64,000 bases of DNA, taken from positions 81,047 through 145,046 of the forward strand of contig NZ_JADDIX010000099.1 in assembly GCF_015070855.1 (NCBI RefSeq), given 5' to 3'. The translations under genes were made by a program, and so were the position numbers. A model generated the notes under the pieces. It was not told the DNA's origin, did not search any database, and worked only from the letters and a program-made list of their open reading frames with translations. The stretch is from Pseudomonas lopnurensis (GTDB lineage Bacteria; Pseudomonadota; Gammaproteobacteria; Pseudomonadales; Pseudomonadaceae). Shown here piece by piece: positions 44,179 through 54,372 of this stretch (position 1 is its first letter; the number at the start of each line of letters is the position of its first letter).

Positions 44179-44500
44179 GGTTGCGATTCCCTTGGTCGAT
44201 TCGGACGAGGCCACCGTCTGCCGGTGGCCTGGCGATTCGATTATCGAAAGCGCGGTGTCGGCGCCGATACGGAAATGCTCCCGCGAATGCCGGGAAAACT
44301 TCCCAAACGCCCGGTGATTTGGCCTTGCTACCGGAGTGCCGTCCGGCGTGCTGCCAAAGGTGGTGGCAACAGCCAGTACCAAGGGAGGAGACGCTGGCAT
44401 CCAAAGCAGGATTCTGCCGATCCGGCCCCGCCGCGAACATGACCACCATGCGCTCCGCTGGGAGCTGCCTTGCACGGTTCACGAATGAAGGGTGGTAGTC
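44179..44500. promoter_or_regulatory. Divergent control region exaA / cytochrome c550
   Basis: The 322-base gap holds an 8-bp hairpin in the exaA leader (44209-44229), an inverted repeat TGCCA-N7-TGGCA (44352-44368), and an AGTACCAAGGGAGGAG motif (about 44375-44390) that matches the TACCAA motif in front of the kinase and CxxxCW genes. No further gene is seen. Confidence 0.5.
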
Positions 44501-44938
44501 ATGAATAACAAGATCCATATGCGCGCACTGCTTACCGCAGGCTTCCTCGCCATATCCGGCCTGGCCCTGGCCCACGGCGACATTGTGCCCCAGGCCGTGG
44601 AAACCAAGGGCCTGCCTCCGCTCGGCGAAGAATGGGCGGAGGAAAACCCCTACCGCGCCCCGAGCGAGCACCACGACCTGGCGGTGGAGATCGGTTCGTC
44701 CGCCTATAACCAGAACTGCGCCCGATGCCATGGGCTGGAAGCCATCTCCGGCGGCATCGCCCCGGATCTGCGCGAACTGGAGGCCAGCCACGACGGTGAC
44801 GAGTGGTTCAAGGAACGCGTGATCAATGGCGCGGTGCGCGACGGCGCGGTGTACATGCCACGCATGGCCGACACCCTCAGCCAGGAGGCGCTGTGGGCGA
44901 TCCGAACCTATATCGAATCCGAGGCGGCCAAGCAGTGA
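44501..44938 (+). CDS. exaB: Cytochrome c550 of quinoprotein ethanol oxidation (ExaB/PedF)
   Basis: A 145-residue periplasmic cytochrome c that accepts electrons from PQQ ethanol dehydrogenase. Signal peptide to about residue 24 (LALA then HGDIVPQ), heme-binding C73-A-R-C76-H77, and a distal methionine in MPRMADTL. The pre-heme stretch with GLPPLGEEWAEENPYR is characteristic of PedF/ExaB. The ATG at 44501 has GAAGGGTGG upstream. It is divergent from exaA, as in P. aeruginosa, but exaC does not follow here. Confidence 0.93.
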   Translation: MNNKIHMRALLTAGFLAISGLALAHGDIVPQAVETKGLPPLGEEWAEENPYRAPSEHHDLAVEIGSSAYNQNCARCHGLEAISGGIAPDLRELEASHDGDEWFKERVINGAVRDGAVYMPRMADTLSQEALWAIRTYIESEAAKQ

Positions 44939-45029
44939 TGGCCCAGGGACTGTAGCGCATTCGAACAGGCGGACGCGGCCTGTGAAACCCACCGGGTAGG
45001 CCATGCCGCTCCGCTGCCGGGGAGGCGAC

Positions 45030-45779
45030 ATGAACATGCGAATCCTGCTGGTATTGCTGCTGGTCATTCGGGTCGATGGCCTGTTCGCGGCCGATGCCGA
45101 TCCGCTGCAATCGGTCATGTGGGACTACCACCACAAGGGCTTGCTCGATGGCGAGCCGTACGTGTTCGATGAGCGCGTAAAGGTGCAGGCGCCGCCATTC
45201 GCCGAGGATGCGCGCCAGGTGCCGGTGCATATCGATGCCAGGGCGCTGGGCGAGGATGTGGTGCGCATCGAGGCCTGGGCCGATCTCAACCCGATCCCAC
45301 GGGTGTTCACCTTCGTGCCCGGTGAGCAGGTGCTGCCGCTGGTGGCCATCCGTATCCGCGTGGAGCAGGCGACGCCGATCCGCGCGGCGGTGCTGACTCG
45401 TGATGGCGTCTGGCACGTGGGGTCGGCCAAGGTCGATGCGGCCGGCGGCGGCTGCACCGCGCCGAGCGTGGTGCGGGCGCAACCGGGCTGGGAGGATCGT
45501 CTGGGCCAGGTCATCGGCGGACGTTTTCCCCGGGGCGAGGGCAGCCGGCTGCGGCTGCAGGTATCGCACCCGATGGACAACGGCCTGGTCGGCGGCATTC
45601 CGGAATTTTTCCTCAACCAGGCCGAATTGCGTGATGCCGAAGGCACGGTGCTGGCGTCGCTGGAGCTGTATCCCGCCGTCAGCGAAAACCCGAGCCTGAG
45701 CCTGGAACTGAAAGGTCGCCAGGACACCCGCCTGTGGCTGCGCGACAACAACGGCAACGAGTTCGAGGCGGCGCTGTAG
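45030..45779 (+). CDS. Quinoprotein dehydrogenase-associated SoxYZ-like carrier
   Basis: A 249-residue periplasmic protein fusing SoxY-like (about residues 25-145) and SoxZ-like (about 155-249) domains. The SoxY swinging-arm cysteine is conserved in GGGC (C142, DAAGGGCTAP), but it is followed by further domain rather than ending the chain. Fused SoxYZ proteins are found beside PQQ dehydrogenases, and their substrate is unknown. Signal peptide ends near residue 20. ATG 45030 has GGAGG five bases before it. Confidence 0.87.
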   Translation: MNMRILLVLLLVIRVDGLFAADADPLQSVMWDYHHKGLLDGEPYVFDERVKVQAPPFAEDARQVPVHIDARALGEDVVRIEAWADLNPIPRVFTFVPGEQVLPLVAIRIRVEQATPIRAAVLTRDGVWHVGSAKVDAAGGGCTAPSVVRAQPGWEDRLGQVIGGRFPRGEGSRLRLQVSHPMDNGLVGGIPEFFLNQAELRDAEGTVLASLELYPAVSENPSLSLELKGRQDTRLWLRDNNGNEFEAAL

Positions 45780-45807
45780 CCGTTCCAGTCCAGCAAGAGG
45801 AAACGCC

Positions 45808-46737
45808 ATGCGCCTGCCCATCCTGATCATCGCGCTCTGCCTGGCGTTGCCGCTGCAGGCCGAGCTGCGCTACCCGCTGCAGCCGCGGCAGATCGCCGAG
45901 AACGTCTGGCTGCTGGAGGGCTCGACCGACAACTTCGGCCCGCACAACGGCGGCAATATCGTCAACACCGGCTTCATCGTGACCGATGCCGGCGTGGTGG
46001 TGATCGACAGCGGGCCGTCCCGGCGCTATGGCGAGACCATGCGCACGGCCATCGCCGATGTGACCGGGCAGCCCGTCGCCAGGGTGCTGCTCACCCATCA
46101 TCATCCCGACCACGTGCTCGGCAACCAGGCCTTCGCCGACGTGCCCATCGCCGCCCTGGCCGGCACTACGGAGTTGCTGCGCGAGCAGGGCGATGCCATG
46201 GCCGAGAACATGTACCGCCTGGTCGGCGACTGGATGCGCGGGACCGAAGTGCAACTGCCGTCCGAAATCCTCGCGCCCGGCGTGCTGGACATCGGCGGGC
46301 GCAGGTTGCGGCTGCTGGCGCTGCGCGGACATACGGGGGCCGATCTGGCGGTGCTCGATGAACGCAGCGGCGTGCTGTTCGCCGGCGACCTGCTGTTCCA
46401 TCAGCGCGCCCTGACCACCCCCAACAGCCCGGGGCTGGATGTCTGGCTGGCGGATCTCGATACCCTGGAAGCGCTGCCGTGGAAGTTGCTGGTGCCCGGC
46501 CACGGCCCGGTCGCCGGCGACGCGGCGCCGTTCGTGCAGATGCGCGATTATCTCGGCTGGCTCGATGGCCTGCTGCGTGGCGCGGCGGCCACTGGCGAGG
46601 ACATGAACGAAGTCATCCAGAGTTCCATCCCCGAACGTTTCGACGGTGTCAGCCTGACGCGCTACGAGCTGATTCGCAGCGTCAGCCACCTCTATCCCGG
46701 ATACGAGGCCAGGCAGCTGCAGCGGGTGGACGAGTAG
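45808..46737 (+). CDS. Quinoprotein relay zinc metallo-hydrolase (SoxH-like MBL fold)
   Basis: A 309-residue exported metallo-beta-lactamase-fold protein with signal peptide to about residue 18. The metal motif is HxHxDH at H97-H102 (LLTHHHPDHVLGNQ), and later ligands lie in RGHTGADL, FAGDLLF and VPGHGPV. It belongs to SoxH-related proteins that occur with SoxYZ-like carriers and PQQ enzymes. It probably acts on something bound to the adjacent carrier's cysteine, which is inference. It is 28 bases downstream of the carrier gene. Confidence 0.88.
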   Translation: MRLPILIIALCLALPLQAELRYPLQPRQIAENVWLLEGSTDNFGPHNGGNIVNTGFIVTDAGVVVIDSGPSRRYGETMRTAIADVTGQPVARVLLTHHHPDHVLGNQAFADVPIAALAGTTELLREQGDAMAENMYRLVGDWMRGTEVQLPSEILAPGVLDIGGRRLRLLALRGHTGADLAVLDERSGVLFAGDLLFHQRALTTPNSPGLDVWLADLDTLEALPWKLLVPGHGPVAGDAAPFVQMRDYLGWLDGLLRGAAATGEDMNEVIQSSIPERFDGVSLTRYELIRSVSHLYPGYEARQLQRVDE

Positions 46738-46764
46738 GAGCGGTTCCGCGGTGCGCCATCAGTC

Positions 46765-46839
46765 GTAGGAGCCCGGGGGACGCCGAGTCCTTGCTGGCGA
46801 TGCCGTTAAGCCGACAATCGCCAGCGAGCTGGCTCCTAC
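46765..46839. repeat. Pseudomonas REP-type palindrome
   Basis: GTAGGAGCC (46765-46773) pairs with GGCTCCTAC (46831-46839), with inner TGGCGAT/ATCGCCA arms. This is the well-known Pseudomonas REP sequence (GTAGGAGCC-type), placed between convergent genes. Confidence 0.85.
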
Positions 46840-46871
46840 AAAAGGCGCTCTGTGCCGGTATTAGAGCCCTT

Positions 46872-47948
<1,077 letters not shown>

Positions 47949-48040
47949 TTATGCCAAAGATGGATGACGTTCGAAAGCGCTTTGCATGACCAACACGGCG
48001 GTAACGGGATCAGGTCACATTTTTGCCGGCCACAGGCGGG

Positions 48041-48068
48041 CGTCTGGCGGAGTCTCGGACGCCAGACG
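48041..48068 (-). terminator. Hairpin downstream of oprN
   Basis: A perfect 9-bp stem, CGTCTGGCG with CGCCAGACG and a 10-base loop, lies 22 bases after the oprN stop. No T-run follows on the minus strand. Confidence 0.5.
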
Positions 48069-48090
48069 CGCGCAGCGCATAACCGCGTGT

Positions 48091-49479
48091 TCAGCTTTCG
48101 GCTTGCCAGCCACCGCCGAGTGCCTTGTACAGCGCGACCACGCCGCGATACAGCTCCACTTCCGCCTGTGCCTGGGCATCCTCGGCGGCCAGCCGCTCGC
48201 GCTCGGCGTCCAGCAGCACGAGGAAGTCCACCGTGCCTTCGCGGTAGCGGATTTCCGCCTGTTGCGCGGCCGCGCGGCTGGCCGTGGACTGGCGCAGCAG
48301 CGACAACAGACGTTCCTGGGCGCGGGCGTAATCGCTGAAGGCGTTTTCCGATTCCTCCAGCGCCAGCAGCACCTGGTGCTCATAGCTCGCCAGCGCGCCG
48401 TCGGCATCGGCTTCGGCACCGCGCAGGCGGGCGCGCACGCTGCCCAGGTCGAACGCCGCCCAACTGATGCTCGGCGCCACACCCCAGGCCTCGGCCGCGC
48501 TGGAGCCGATCTGCGAGCCACGCCCGGCGATGAAGCCGAGAAAGCCGGACAGGCTCACCCGCGGGAACAGGTCGGCGGTCGCCACGCCGACATTGGCGGT
48601 CGCCGCGGCCAGCTGGCGCTCGGCAGCACGGATGTCCGGCCGGCGGCGCAGCAGCTCGCTGGGGTCGCCGATCGGCAATGCCTTGGCGATGGCCGGCAGT
48701 TCGCGCGGCGACAGGTCCACGGCGAGCCGGTCGGCGCGCTGGCCGAGCAGGGTGGCGATGCGGTTGCGCGCGCGGGCCTGCTGCGCCTGCAGCTGCGGCA
48801 GGCTGGCCTCGGTGGCGGCCAGCCGCGCGTCGGCGCGCAGCACGTCCAGCTCGCTGCCCATGCCGGCGTCGCGCAGTTGCTCGGTCAGTTCGTGGGAATC
48901 GCGCTGATTCGCCAGGTTGTCGCGGGCGATACGTTCGCGCAACTGGGCGCCGCGTAGCTGGCCATAGGCATCGACCAACTCGGCGATCAGGCTGACCTGC
49001 AACTGGTAGAGCTCGGCCTCGGCGGCCTCGGCCTGGGCTTCGCTGGCTTCCAGGCGGCGCTGAATACGGCCGAACAGGTCCAGTTCCCAGGCCATGTCCA
49101 GACCCAGGTCGTAGCGCTCGGCGTTGATCCGCCGCTCGCTGAAGCCGGGCTGTTGCGCCTTGCCGATATCGGCGCTGGCGCCCGCGGTGACCGTGGGGAA
49201 ACGATCATTGGCGTCGTCGTCGCGAATCGAGCGGGCCGCACGCAACCTGGCGAAGGCAATGCGCAGCTCGCGGTTCTCCGCCAGGGCTTCGCCGACCAGC
49301 ATATCCAGCGTCGGGTCTTCGAATTGGTGCCACCAGGCGGACTCGAATCGCGAGCGGTCGTAGTCGCTGTCCTCGGCATGGGCGATGCGCGCCGGCTCGG
49401 GCTGGGGTGTCCGGTAATCCGGGCCGACCGCACAGCCGGCGATGGCCAGGGCGAGCAGGGAAAGGGCGAAGAACTTCAT
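48091..49479 (-). CDS. oprN: Outer-membrane efflux lipoprotein OprN
   Basis: A 462-residue TolC-like channel. The signal peptide ends in a lipobox (LAIAGC, cysteine at about residue 16), followed by two outer membrane efflux domains with long coiled coils, including LDMLVGEALAENRELRIA and RRPDIRAAERQLAAATANVGVATADLFP. It overlaps the mexF stop by four bases (ATGA), completing the mexEF-oprN operon that exports chloramphenicol, fluoroquinolones and quinolone precursors in P. aeruginosa. Orthology is inferred from operon content. Confidence 0.9.
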   Translation of the reverse strand: MKFFALSLLALAIAGCAVGPDYRTPQPEPARIAHAEDSDYDRSRFESAWWHQFEDPTLDMLVGEALAENRELRIAFARLRAARSIRDDDANDRFPTVTAGASADIGKAQQPGFSERRINAERYDLGLDMAWELDLFGRIQRRLEASEAQAEAAEAELYQLQVSLIAELVDAYGQLRGAQLRERIARDNLANQRDSHELTEQLRDAGMGSELDVLRADARLAATEASLPQLQAQQARARNRIATLLGQRADRLAVDLSPRELPAIAKALPIGDPSELLRRRPDIRAAERQLAAATANVGVATADLFPRVSLSGFLGFIAGRGSQIGSSAAEAWGVAPSISWAAFDLGSVRARLRGAEADADGALASYEHQVLLALEESENAFSDYARAQERLLSLLRQSTASRAAAQQAEIRYREGTVDFLVLLDAERERLAAEDAQAQAEVELYRGVVALYKALGGGWQAES

Positions 49480-52400
49480 GCATGAATCTCCTTGAACAGC
49501 GCCTTGCGCGCTTCGCGCTTCTCGACGAAGGCACGAATCACCAGATAGAACACCGGCGTCAGCAGCAACCCGAAGAAGGTCACCCCGAGCATCCCGGAAA
49601 ACACCGCGACGCCCATGGCGTGGCGCATCTCGGCGCCGGCGCCGGTGGACAGCACCAGCGGCACCACACCCATGATGAAGGCGAAACTGGTCATCAGGAT
49701 CGGCCGCAGGCGCAGCCGGCAGGCCTCCAGCACCGCGGTGAGACGATCCATGCCTTCTTCCTGTTTGTCCTTGGCGAACTCCACCAGCAGGATGGCGTTC
49801 TTGCAGGCCAGCCCCACCAGTACGATCAGGCCGATCTGGGTGAACACGTTGTTGTCGCTGCCGGCCAGGATCACCCCGGCGATCGCCGAGAGCAGCGTCA
49901 TCGGCACGATCAGGATCACCGCCAGCGGCAGGCTCCAGCTCTCGTACTGCGCGGCCAGCACCAGGAAGGCCAGCAGCACGCAGAGCGGGAAGACGAACAT
50001 CGCGGTGTTGCCGGCGAGAATCTGCTGGTAGGTCAGTTCGGTCCATTCGTAGCTCATGCCGTTGGGCAGCTCGGCCTGGAGCAGGCGCTCCATGGCCGCC
50101 TCGGCCTGCCCGGAGCTGTAGCCCGGCGCGGCGGCGCCGTTGATCTCGGCGGTGAGGAAGCCGTTGTAGTGCATCACCCGATCGGGACCGGCGCTGTCGC
50201 TGACCTTGACGAAGGTCGACAGCGGGACCATCTCGCCGCGGTCGTTGCGCACCTTCAACTGGCCGATCTGCTCGGGCGCCAGGCGGAATTTCTGATCGGC
50301 CTGGACGTTGACCTGATAGGTACGGCCGAAGCGGTTGAAGTCGTTGGCGTACAGCGAGCCGAGGTAGACCTGCATGGTGTCGAAGATCTGGTCGATGGCC
50401 ACGCCATGGGTCTTGGCCTTTTCGCGGTCGATGTCGGCGTCCACCTGCGGCACGTTGACCTGATAGCTGGTGAACAGCCCGGCCAGCTCCGGATAGTCCG
50501 CGCTCTTGGCGATGACGTTCTGCACCTCGCTGTAGAGCGCCTCGTAGCCCAGGCTGCCGCGATCCTGCACCTGCACGCGGAAGCCGCCGATGGTGCCCAG
50601 GCCTTGTACCGGTGGTGGCGGGAAGATTGCGAGATAGGCTTCCTGAATACCCGCGAACTGGCCGTTAAGCTCGCCGGCAATGGCCCCGGCTGACATGCTT
50701 TCGTCCTTGCGCTGGTCGAAGTCCTTCAGCGCAACGAAGACGATGCCGCTGTTCGGGCTGTTGGTGAAACCGTTGATCGACAGGCCCGGAAAGGCAATGG
50801 TGTTTTCGACGCCGGGGTGCTGGCCGGCGATTTCCGACATTTGCTTGATCACCGCCTCGGTGCGGTCGAGGGTGGCGGCGTCCGGCAACTGGGCGAAGGC
50901 GACCAGGTATTGCTTGTCCTGTGGCGGGACGAAACCGGTCGGCGTGCTGGCAAAGCCCAGGTAGCCGAGGGCGACCAGCCCCACGTACACCACCAGGGCG
51001 ATACCGCTGCCGCGCAGGATGCGCCGCACGACGCCGACGTAGCCATGGCTGGCACGGTCGAAGACGCGGTTGAACGGACGGAACAGCCAGCCACCGAACA
51101 ACCGGTCGAGCAGGCGCGAGAAGGCGTCCTTCGGCGCGTCGTGGGCCTTGAGCAGGGTGGCCGCCAGCGCCGGCGACAGGGTCAGCGAGTTGAACGCCGA
51201 GATCACCGTGGAGATGGCGATGGTCAGCGCGAACTGTTGGTAGAACTGCCCGGTGAGGCCGGAGATGAAAGCGGTGGGGATGAACACCGCGCAGAGCACC
51301 AGGGCGGTGGCGACGATCGGCCCGGTGACTTCCTTCATCGCCTGGCGGGTGGCCTCCACCGGCGACTTGCCGAGGCCGATGTTGCGCTCGACGTTCTCCA
51401 CCACGACGATGGCGTCGTCCACCACGATGCCGATGGCCAGCACCAGGCCGAACAGCGACAGCGCATTGAGCGAGAAGCCGAGCAGATGCATCACCGCGAA
51501 GGTGCCGATCAACGATACCGGCACCGCCGCCAACGGGATGATCGAGGCGCGCCAGGTCTGCAGGAACAGGATCACCACCAGCACCACCAGCACGATGGCT
51601 TCGAGCAGGGTGTGCACCACCGCCTCGATGGAGCCGCGCACGAAGATGGTCGGGTCGTAGACGATCTCGTAGTCCACGCCCTGGGGGAACTCCTGTTTCA
51701 GCTCGGCCATGCGCTCGCGCACCAGGTCGGAGATGGCGATGGCATTCGAACCCGGGCGCTGGAAGATCGGGATCGCCACCGCCGGCTGGTTGTTCAGCAG
51801 CGAACGCAGGGCGTACTGGCTGGAGCCCAGTTCGATGCGCGCGATGTCCTTCAGGCGGGTGATCTCGCCGTCCGCGCCGGCGCGCACCACGATGTTCTCG
51901 AATTCTTCCTCGTCGATCAGCCGACCCTGGGTATTGATCGACAGCTGGAAGTCGGTGGCGCCCGGTGCTGGCGGCGCACCCAGGGCACCGGCGGCGACCT
52001 GGCGGTTCTGTTCGCGGATGGCGTTGACCACGTCGCTGGCGGTGAGGTTGCGCGAGGCGACCTTGTTCGGGTCGAGCCAGACGCGCAGCGAATAGTCGCC
52101 CAGGCCGAACAGCTGCACGTCGCCGACGCCGTCCAGCCGCGCCAGCTCGTCCTTGACGTTGAGCGCGGCGTAGTTGGACAGGTAGAGCATGTCGTAGCGT
52201 TCGTCCGGCGACGTCAGGTGCACCACCATGGTCAGGTCCGGCGAGGCCTTGTCCACCGTCACGCCGAGGCGCTGCACCTCGGTGGGCAGGGTCGGCATGG
52301 TGCGGGTCACGCGGTTCTGCACCTGCACCTGGGCGTTGTCCAGATCGGTGCCGAGGGCGAAGGTGATGGTCAGCGTGAGCTTGCCGTCGGCGGTGGCCTG

Positions 52401-52646
52401 GGACGACATGTAGAGCATGCCCTCGACACCGGTGATGGCCTGTTCCAATGGCGAGGCGACGGTTTCACCGATCACCTTGGGATTGGCGCCGGGGAATTCG
52501 GCGCGCACCACCACGGTGGGCGGGACGACTTCCGGGTATTCGCTGATCGGCAGCTGGAACAGCGAGATGGCGCCGCCGATGAGGATCACCAGCGACAGTA
52601 CGGCGGCGAAGATCGGCCGCTTGATGAAGAATTGCGAGAAATTCAT
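49476..52646 (-). CDS. mexF: RND multidrug efflux pump subunit MexF
   Basis: A 1056-residue HAE1-type RND proton/drug antiporter with twelve membrane helices and two large periplasmic loops. It closely follows P. aeruginosa MexF from start (MNFSQFFIKRPIFAAVLSL) through SLFGLVLAIGIVVDDAIVVVENVERN, where the proton-relay aspartates lie (VVDDA), to the helix 10-11 region NAILLVEFAKDKQEEGM. The start is the conserved MNFSQ; an eight-codon extension is ignored. A 151-base gap separates it from mexE. Confidence 0.96.
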   Translation of the reverse strand: MNFSQFFIKRPIFAAVLSLVILIGGAISLFQLPISEYPEVVPPTVVVRAEFPGANPKVIGETVASPLEQAITGVEGMLYMSSQATADGKLTLTITFALGTDLDNAQVQVQNRVTRTMPTLPTEVQRLGVTVDKASPDLTMVVHLTSPDERYDMLYLSNYAALNVKDELARLDGVGDVQLFGLGDYSLRVWLDPNKVASRNLTASDVVNAIREQNRQVAAGALGAPPAPGATDFQLSINTQGRLIDEEEFENIVVRAGADGEITRLKDIARIELGSSQYALRSLLNNQPAVAIPIFQRPGSNAIAISDLVRERMAELKQEFPQGVDYEIVYDPTIFVRGSIEAVVHTLLEAIVLVVLVVILFLQTWRASIIPLAAVPVSLIGTFAVMHLLGFSLNALSLFGLVLAIGIVVDDAIVVVENVERNIGLGKSPVEATRQAMKEVTGPIVATALVLCAVFIPTAFISGLTGQFYQQFALTIAISTVISAFNSLTLSPALAATLLKAHDAPKDAFSRLLDRLFGGWLFRPFNRVFDRASHGYVGVVRRILRGSGIALVVYVGLVALGYLGFASTPTGFVPPQDKQYLVAFAQLPDAATLDRTEAVIKQMSEIAGQHPGVENTIAFPGLSINGFTNSPNSGIVFVALKDFDQRKDESMSAGAIAGELNGQFAGIQEAYLAIFPPPPVQGLGTIGGFRVQVQDRGSLGYEALYSEVQNVIAKSADYPELAGLFTSYQVNVPQVDADIDREKAKTHGVAIDQIFDTMQVYLGSLYANDFNRFGRTYQVNVQADQKFRLAPEQIGQLKVRNDRGEMVPLSTFVKVSDSAGPDRVMHYNGFLTAEINGAAAPGYSSGQAEAAMERLLQAELPNGMSYEWTELTYQQILAGNTAMFVFPLCVLLAFLVLAAQYESWSLPLAVILIVPMTLLSAIAGVILAGSDNNVFTQIGLIVLVGLACKNAILLVEFAKDKQEEGMDRLTAVLEACRLRLRPILMTSFAFIMGVVPLVLSTGAGAEMRHAMGVAVFSGMLGVTFFGLLLTPVFYLVIRAFVEKREARKALFKEIHA

Positions 52647-52797
52647 GGCGCACTCCGGGGGAGGGCGCAACGCAGGCGCCCTGGCGGATCGGTCGGGGTG
52701 GCGCGCAGGGCGCGCCGGGATTCAGGACAGCGGTCAGCAGGTTGTTAACGCCGCGATGGCAACGCAGGTAGCTTTTCAACAGCCTGCTGGGTGGCAC

Positions 52798-54027
52798 TCA
52801 ACCGTTCGGGCGCTGGGCCAGGGCGCGCTCGACGACCTGCGGCTGCAGCGCCTCGCTGATCGCGCGGTTCTGCCGTTTCAGCGCGGCCAGGGTGTCGGCA
52901 TCGGCCATCGGCACCGATTCCGGCTGCACCGGGCTGCCCGGACGCACCCGCTGCAGGCCGTTGACCACGATGGTCTCGCCCCTGGCCAGGCCACCGCGGA
53001 CGATGCGCAGGCCTTCGAGCTTCGGCCCCAGCTCGATGGGGCGATAGGCCACGGTGCCGTCATCGGCCAGTACCAGCACGAACTTCTTGCCCAGGTCGGT
53101 GCCGACCGCGACGTCCTTGATCAGCACCGCATCGTAGGTCGCGCTGCCGACCAGCCTGAGCCGCGCATAGAGCCCCGGGGTGAAGCGGCCGTCGCGGTTG
53201 TCGAACACGGCGCGGCCGCGAATGGTGCCGGTGCGCGGGTCGACCTGGTTGTCGATGAAATTCATATGCCCCAGGTGCGGATGGCCGTCCTCGCTGGACA
53301 GGCCGAGATACACCGGCGTCGTCTCGCCACGCGAGCCCTCGCGGGCCAGCTCGCGGTACTTGAGGTAGGTGCGCTCGTCGGCCTCGAAGTAGGCGTAGAC
53401 CCTGTCGGTGGAGACCAGCGTGGTCAGCAGCGCCTCACCGGCGTTGACCAGGTTGCCGGCGGTGATCAGCGCCCGCCCGGCGCGGCCGTCGATCGGCGCG
53501 GTGACGCGGGTGAAGGAGAGGTCCAGCTGCGCCTTGTCGAGCTGCGCCTGGATCGCCGCGACCGCCGATCGCGCCTCGCTGGCGGCACTGACGCGGGCAT
53601 CGGCCAGTTCGGCGGAAATCGCGTTCTTCTGCCGCAAGCGCTCGCCGCGCTGGGCTTCGCTGGTGGTGCGCTGCTGGGTGGCGCGGGCCTGCTGCAGCTG
53701 CGCCTGCAGGCGCTTGACCTCGGCTTCGAAGGGCCGTGGGTCGATCTGGAACAGCAGGTCGCCCTTCTTCACCAGGGCGCCTTCCTCGAAGGCCACCTGG
53801 TCGATGAACCCGGATACCCGCGGACGGATCTCCACCGACTCCGGCGCTTCCAGGCGGCCGGTGAGCTCGTCCCACTCGGTCACCTGCTGCTCGATGACCT
53901 CGGCGACGCTGACGGCGGGCGGCGGCGTCCCCGACTGGGTGGCCTCCGGTGCCTTGCCGCAGGCGGCCATGATGACGGCCGCCAGGGCGATAAGGGGAAA
54001 ACGCAAGGCGTTGAGGGAACGTTCCAT
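52798..54027 (-). CDS. mexE: RND efflux periplasmic adaptor MexE
   Basis: A 409-residue lipoprotein adaptor linking MexF to OprN. Lipobox MAAC at about residue 23, lipoyl halves (VEIRPRVSGFIDQVAFEEGALVKKG and LSFTRVTAPIDGRAGRA) around a coiled coil (about 100-165), then beta-barrel and membrane-proximal domains. It heads the operon. A MexT-box-like sequence lies about 80-100 bases upstream, and unlike P. aeruginosa a Fic gene, not mexT, is the next upstream gene. Confidence 0.94.
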   Translation of the reverse strand: MERSLNALRFPLIALAAVIMAACGKAPEATQSGTPPPAVSVAEVIEQQVTEWDELTGRLEAPESVEIRPRVSGFIDQVAFEEGALVKKGDLLFQIDPRPFEAEVKRLQAQLQQARATQQRTTSEAQRGERLRQKNAISAELADARVSAASEARSAVAAIQAQLDKAQLDLSFTRVTAPIDGRAGRALITAGNLVNAGEALLTTLVSTDRVYAYFEADERTYLKYRELAREGSRGETTPVYLGLSSEDGHPHLGHMNFIDNQVDPRTGTIRGRAVFDNRDGRFTPGLYARLRLVGSATYDAVLIKDVAVGTDLGKKFVLVLADDGTVAYRPIELGPKLEGLRIVRGGLARGETIVVNGLQRVRPGSPVQPESVPMADADTLAALKRQNRAISEALQPQVVERALAQRPNG

Positions 54028-54104
54028 GCTTGACTCCGCAACTCGGATTAATCGATGGCGGGAGTCTGCGTGGTCGAGCCGCGCAGCAGAAATCGAACAA
54101 GCCG

Positions 54105-54128
54105 AAGGTGACTATCATTGGCGATGAT
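54105..54128 (-). promoter_or_regulatory. Candidate MexT (nod-box-like) site before mexE
   Basis: On the minus strand the pattern ATCA-N5-AATGAT-N4-ACCTT fits the reported MexT consensus (ATCA-N5-GTCGAT-N4-ACYAT) in spacing, with partial identity in the central and last blocks. It contains the inverted repeat ATCAT-N5-ATGAT and lies 78 bases upstream of mexE. The 345-base gap 54028-54372 otherwise holds a dispersed repeat and no gene. Confidence 0.5.
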
Positions 54129-54190
54129 GGTTGCGCGCTCGGCATCACGTGCACGCGAGGCCATTCGCCGAACTTTGTGGTTGGGTTGAC

Positions 54191-54300
54191 GTAGGTTGGG
54201 TCGGGGCGCGCAGCCTGAGCGCAGCGAAGCCCAACGCGCGCGGTGTCCGGCAATGCATTCGTCATTATTCCGACGATGGGCGCGTCCCGTTGGGCTTCGC
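54191..54300. repeat. Dispersed intergenic repeat, second copy
   Basis: Contains GTAGGTTGGG, GAGCGCAGCGAAGCCCAAC (12-mer at 54224-54235) and, inverted, GTTGGGCTTCGC (54289-54300). The same 12-mer pair occurs at 3372-3434. The repeat sits exactly between the mexE control region and the Fic gene. Confidence 0.75.
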
Positions 54301-54372
54301 CGTGAGGCGGCTCAACCCAGGGTCATACCGCGTTCGGTCAGGACATGAATTTTGAAAGGCAGACGTCGGAGA

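Noticed and set aside
42169-44442. Open frame antisense to exaA (757 codons)
   Set aside because: Shadow of the quinoprotein gene with no domain or signal peptide logic.
50817-52748. Open frame antisense to mexF
   Set aside because: Shadow of a conserved RND pump gene.
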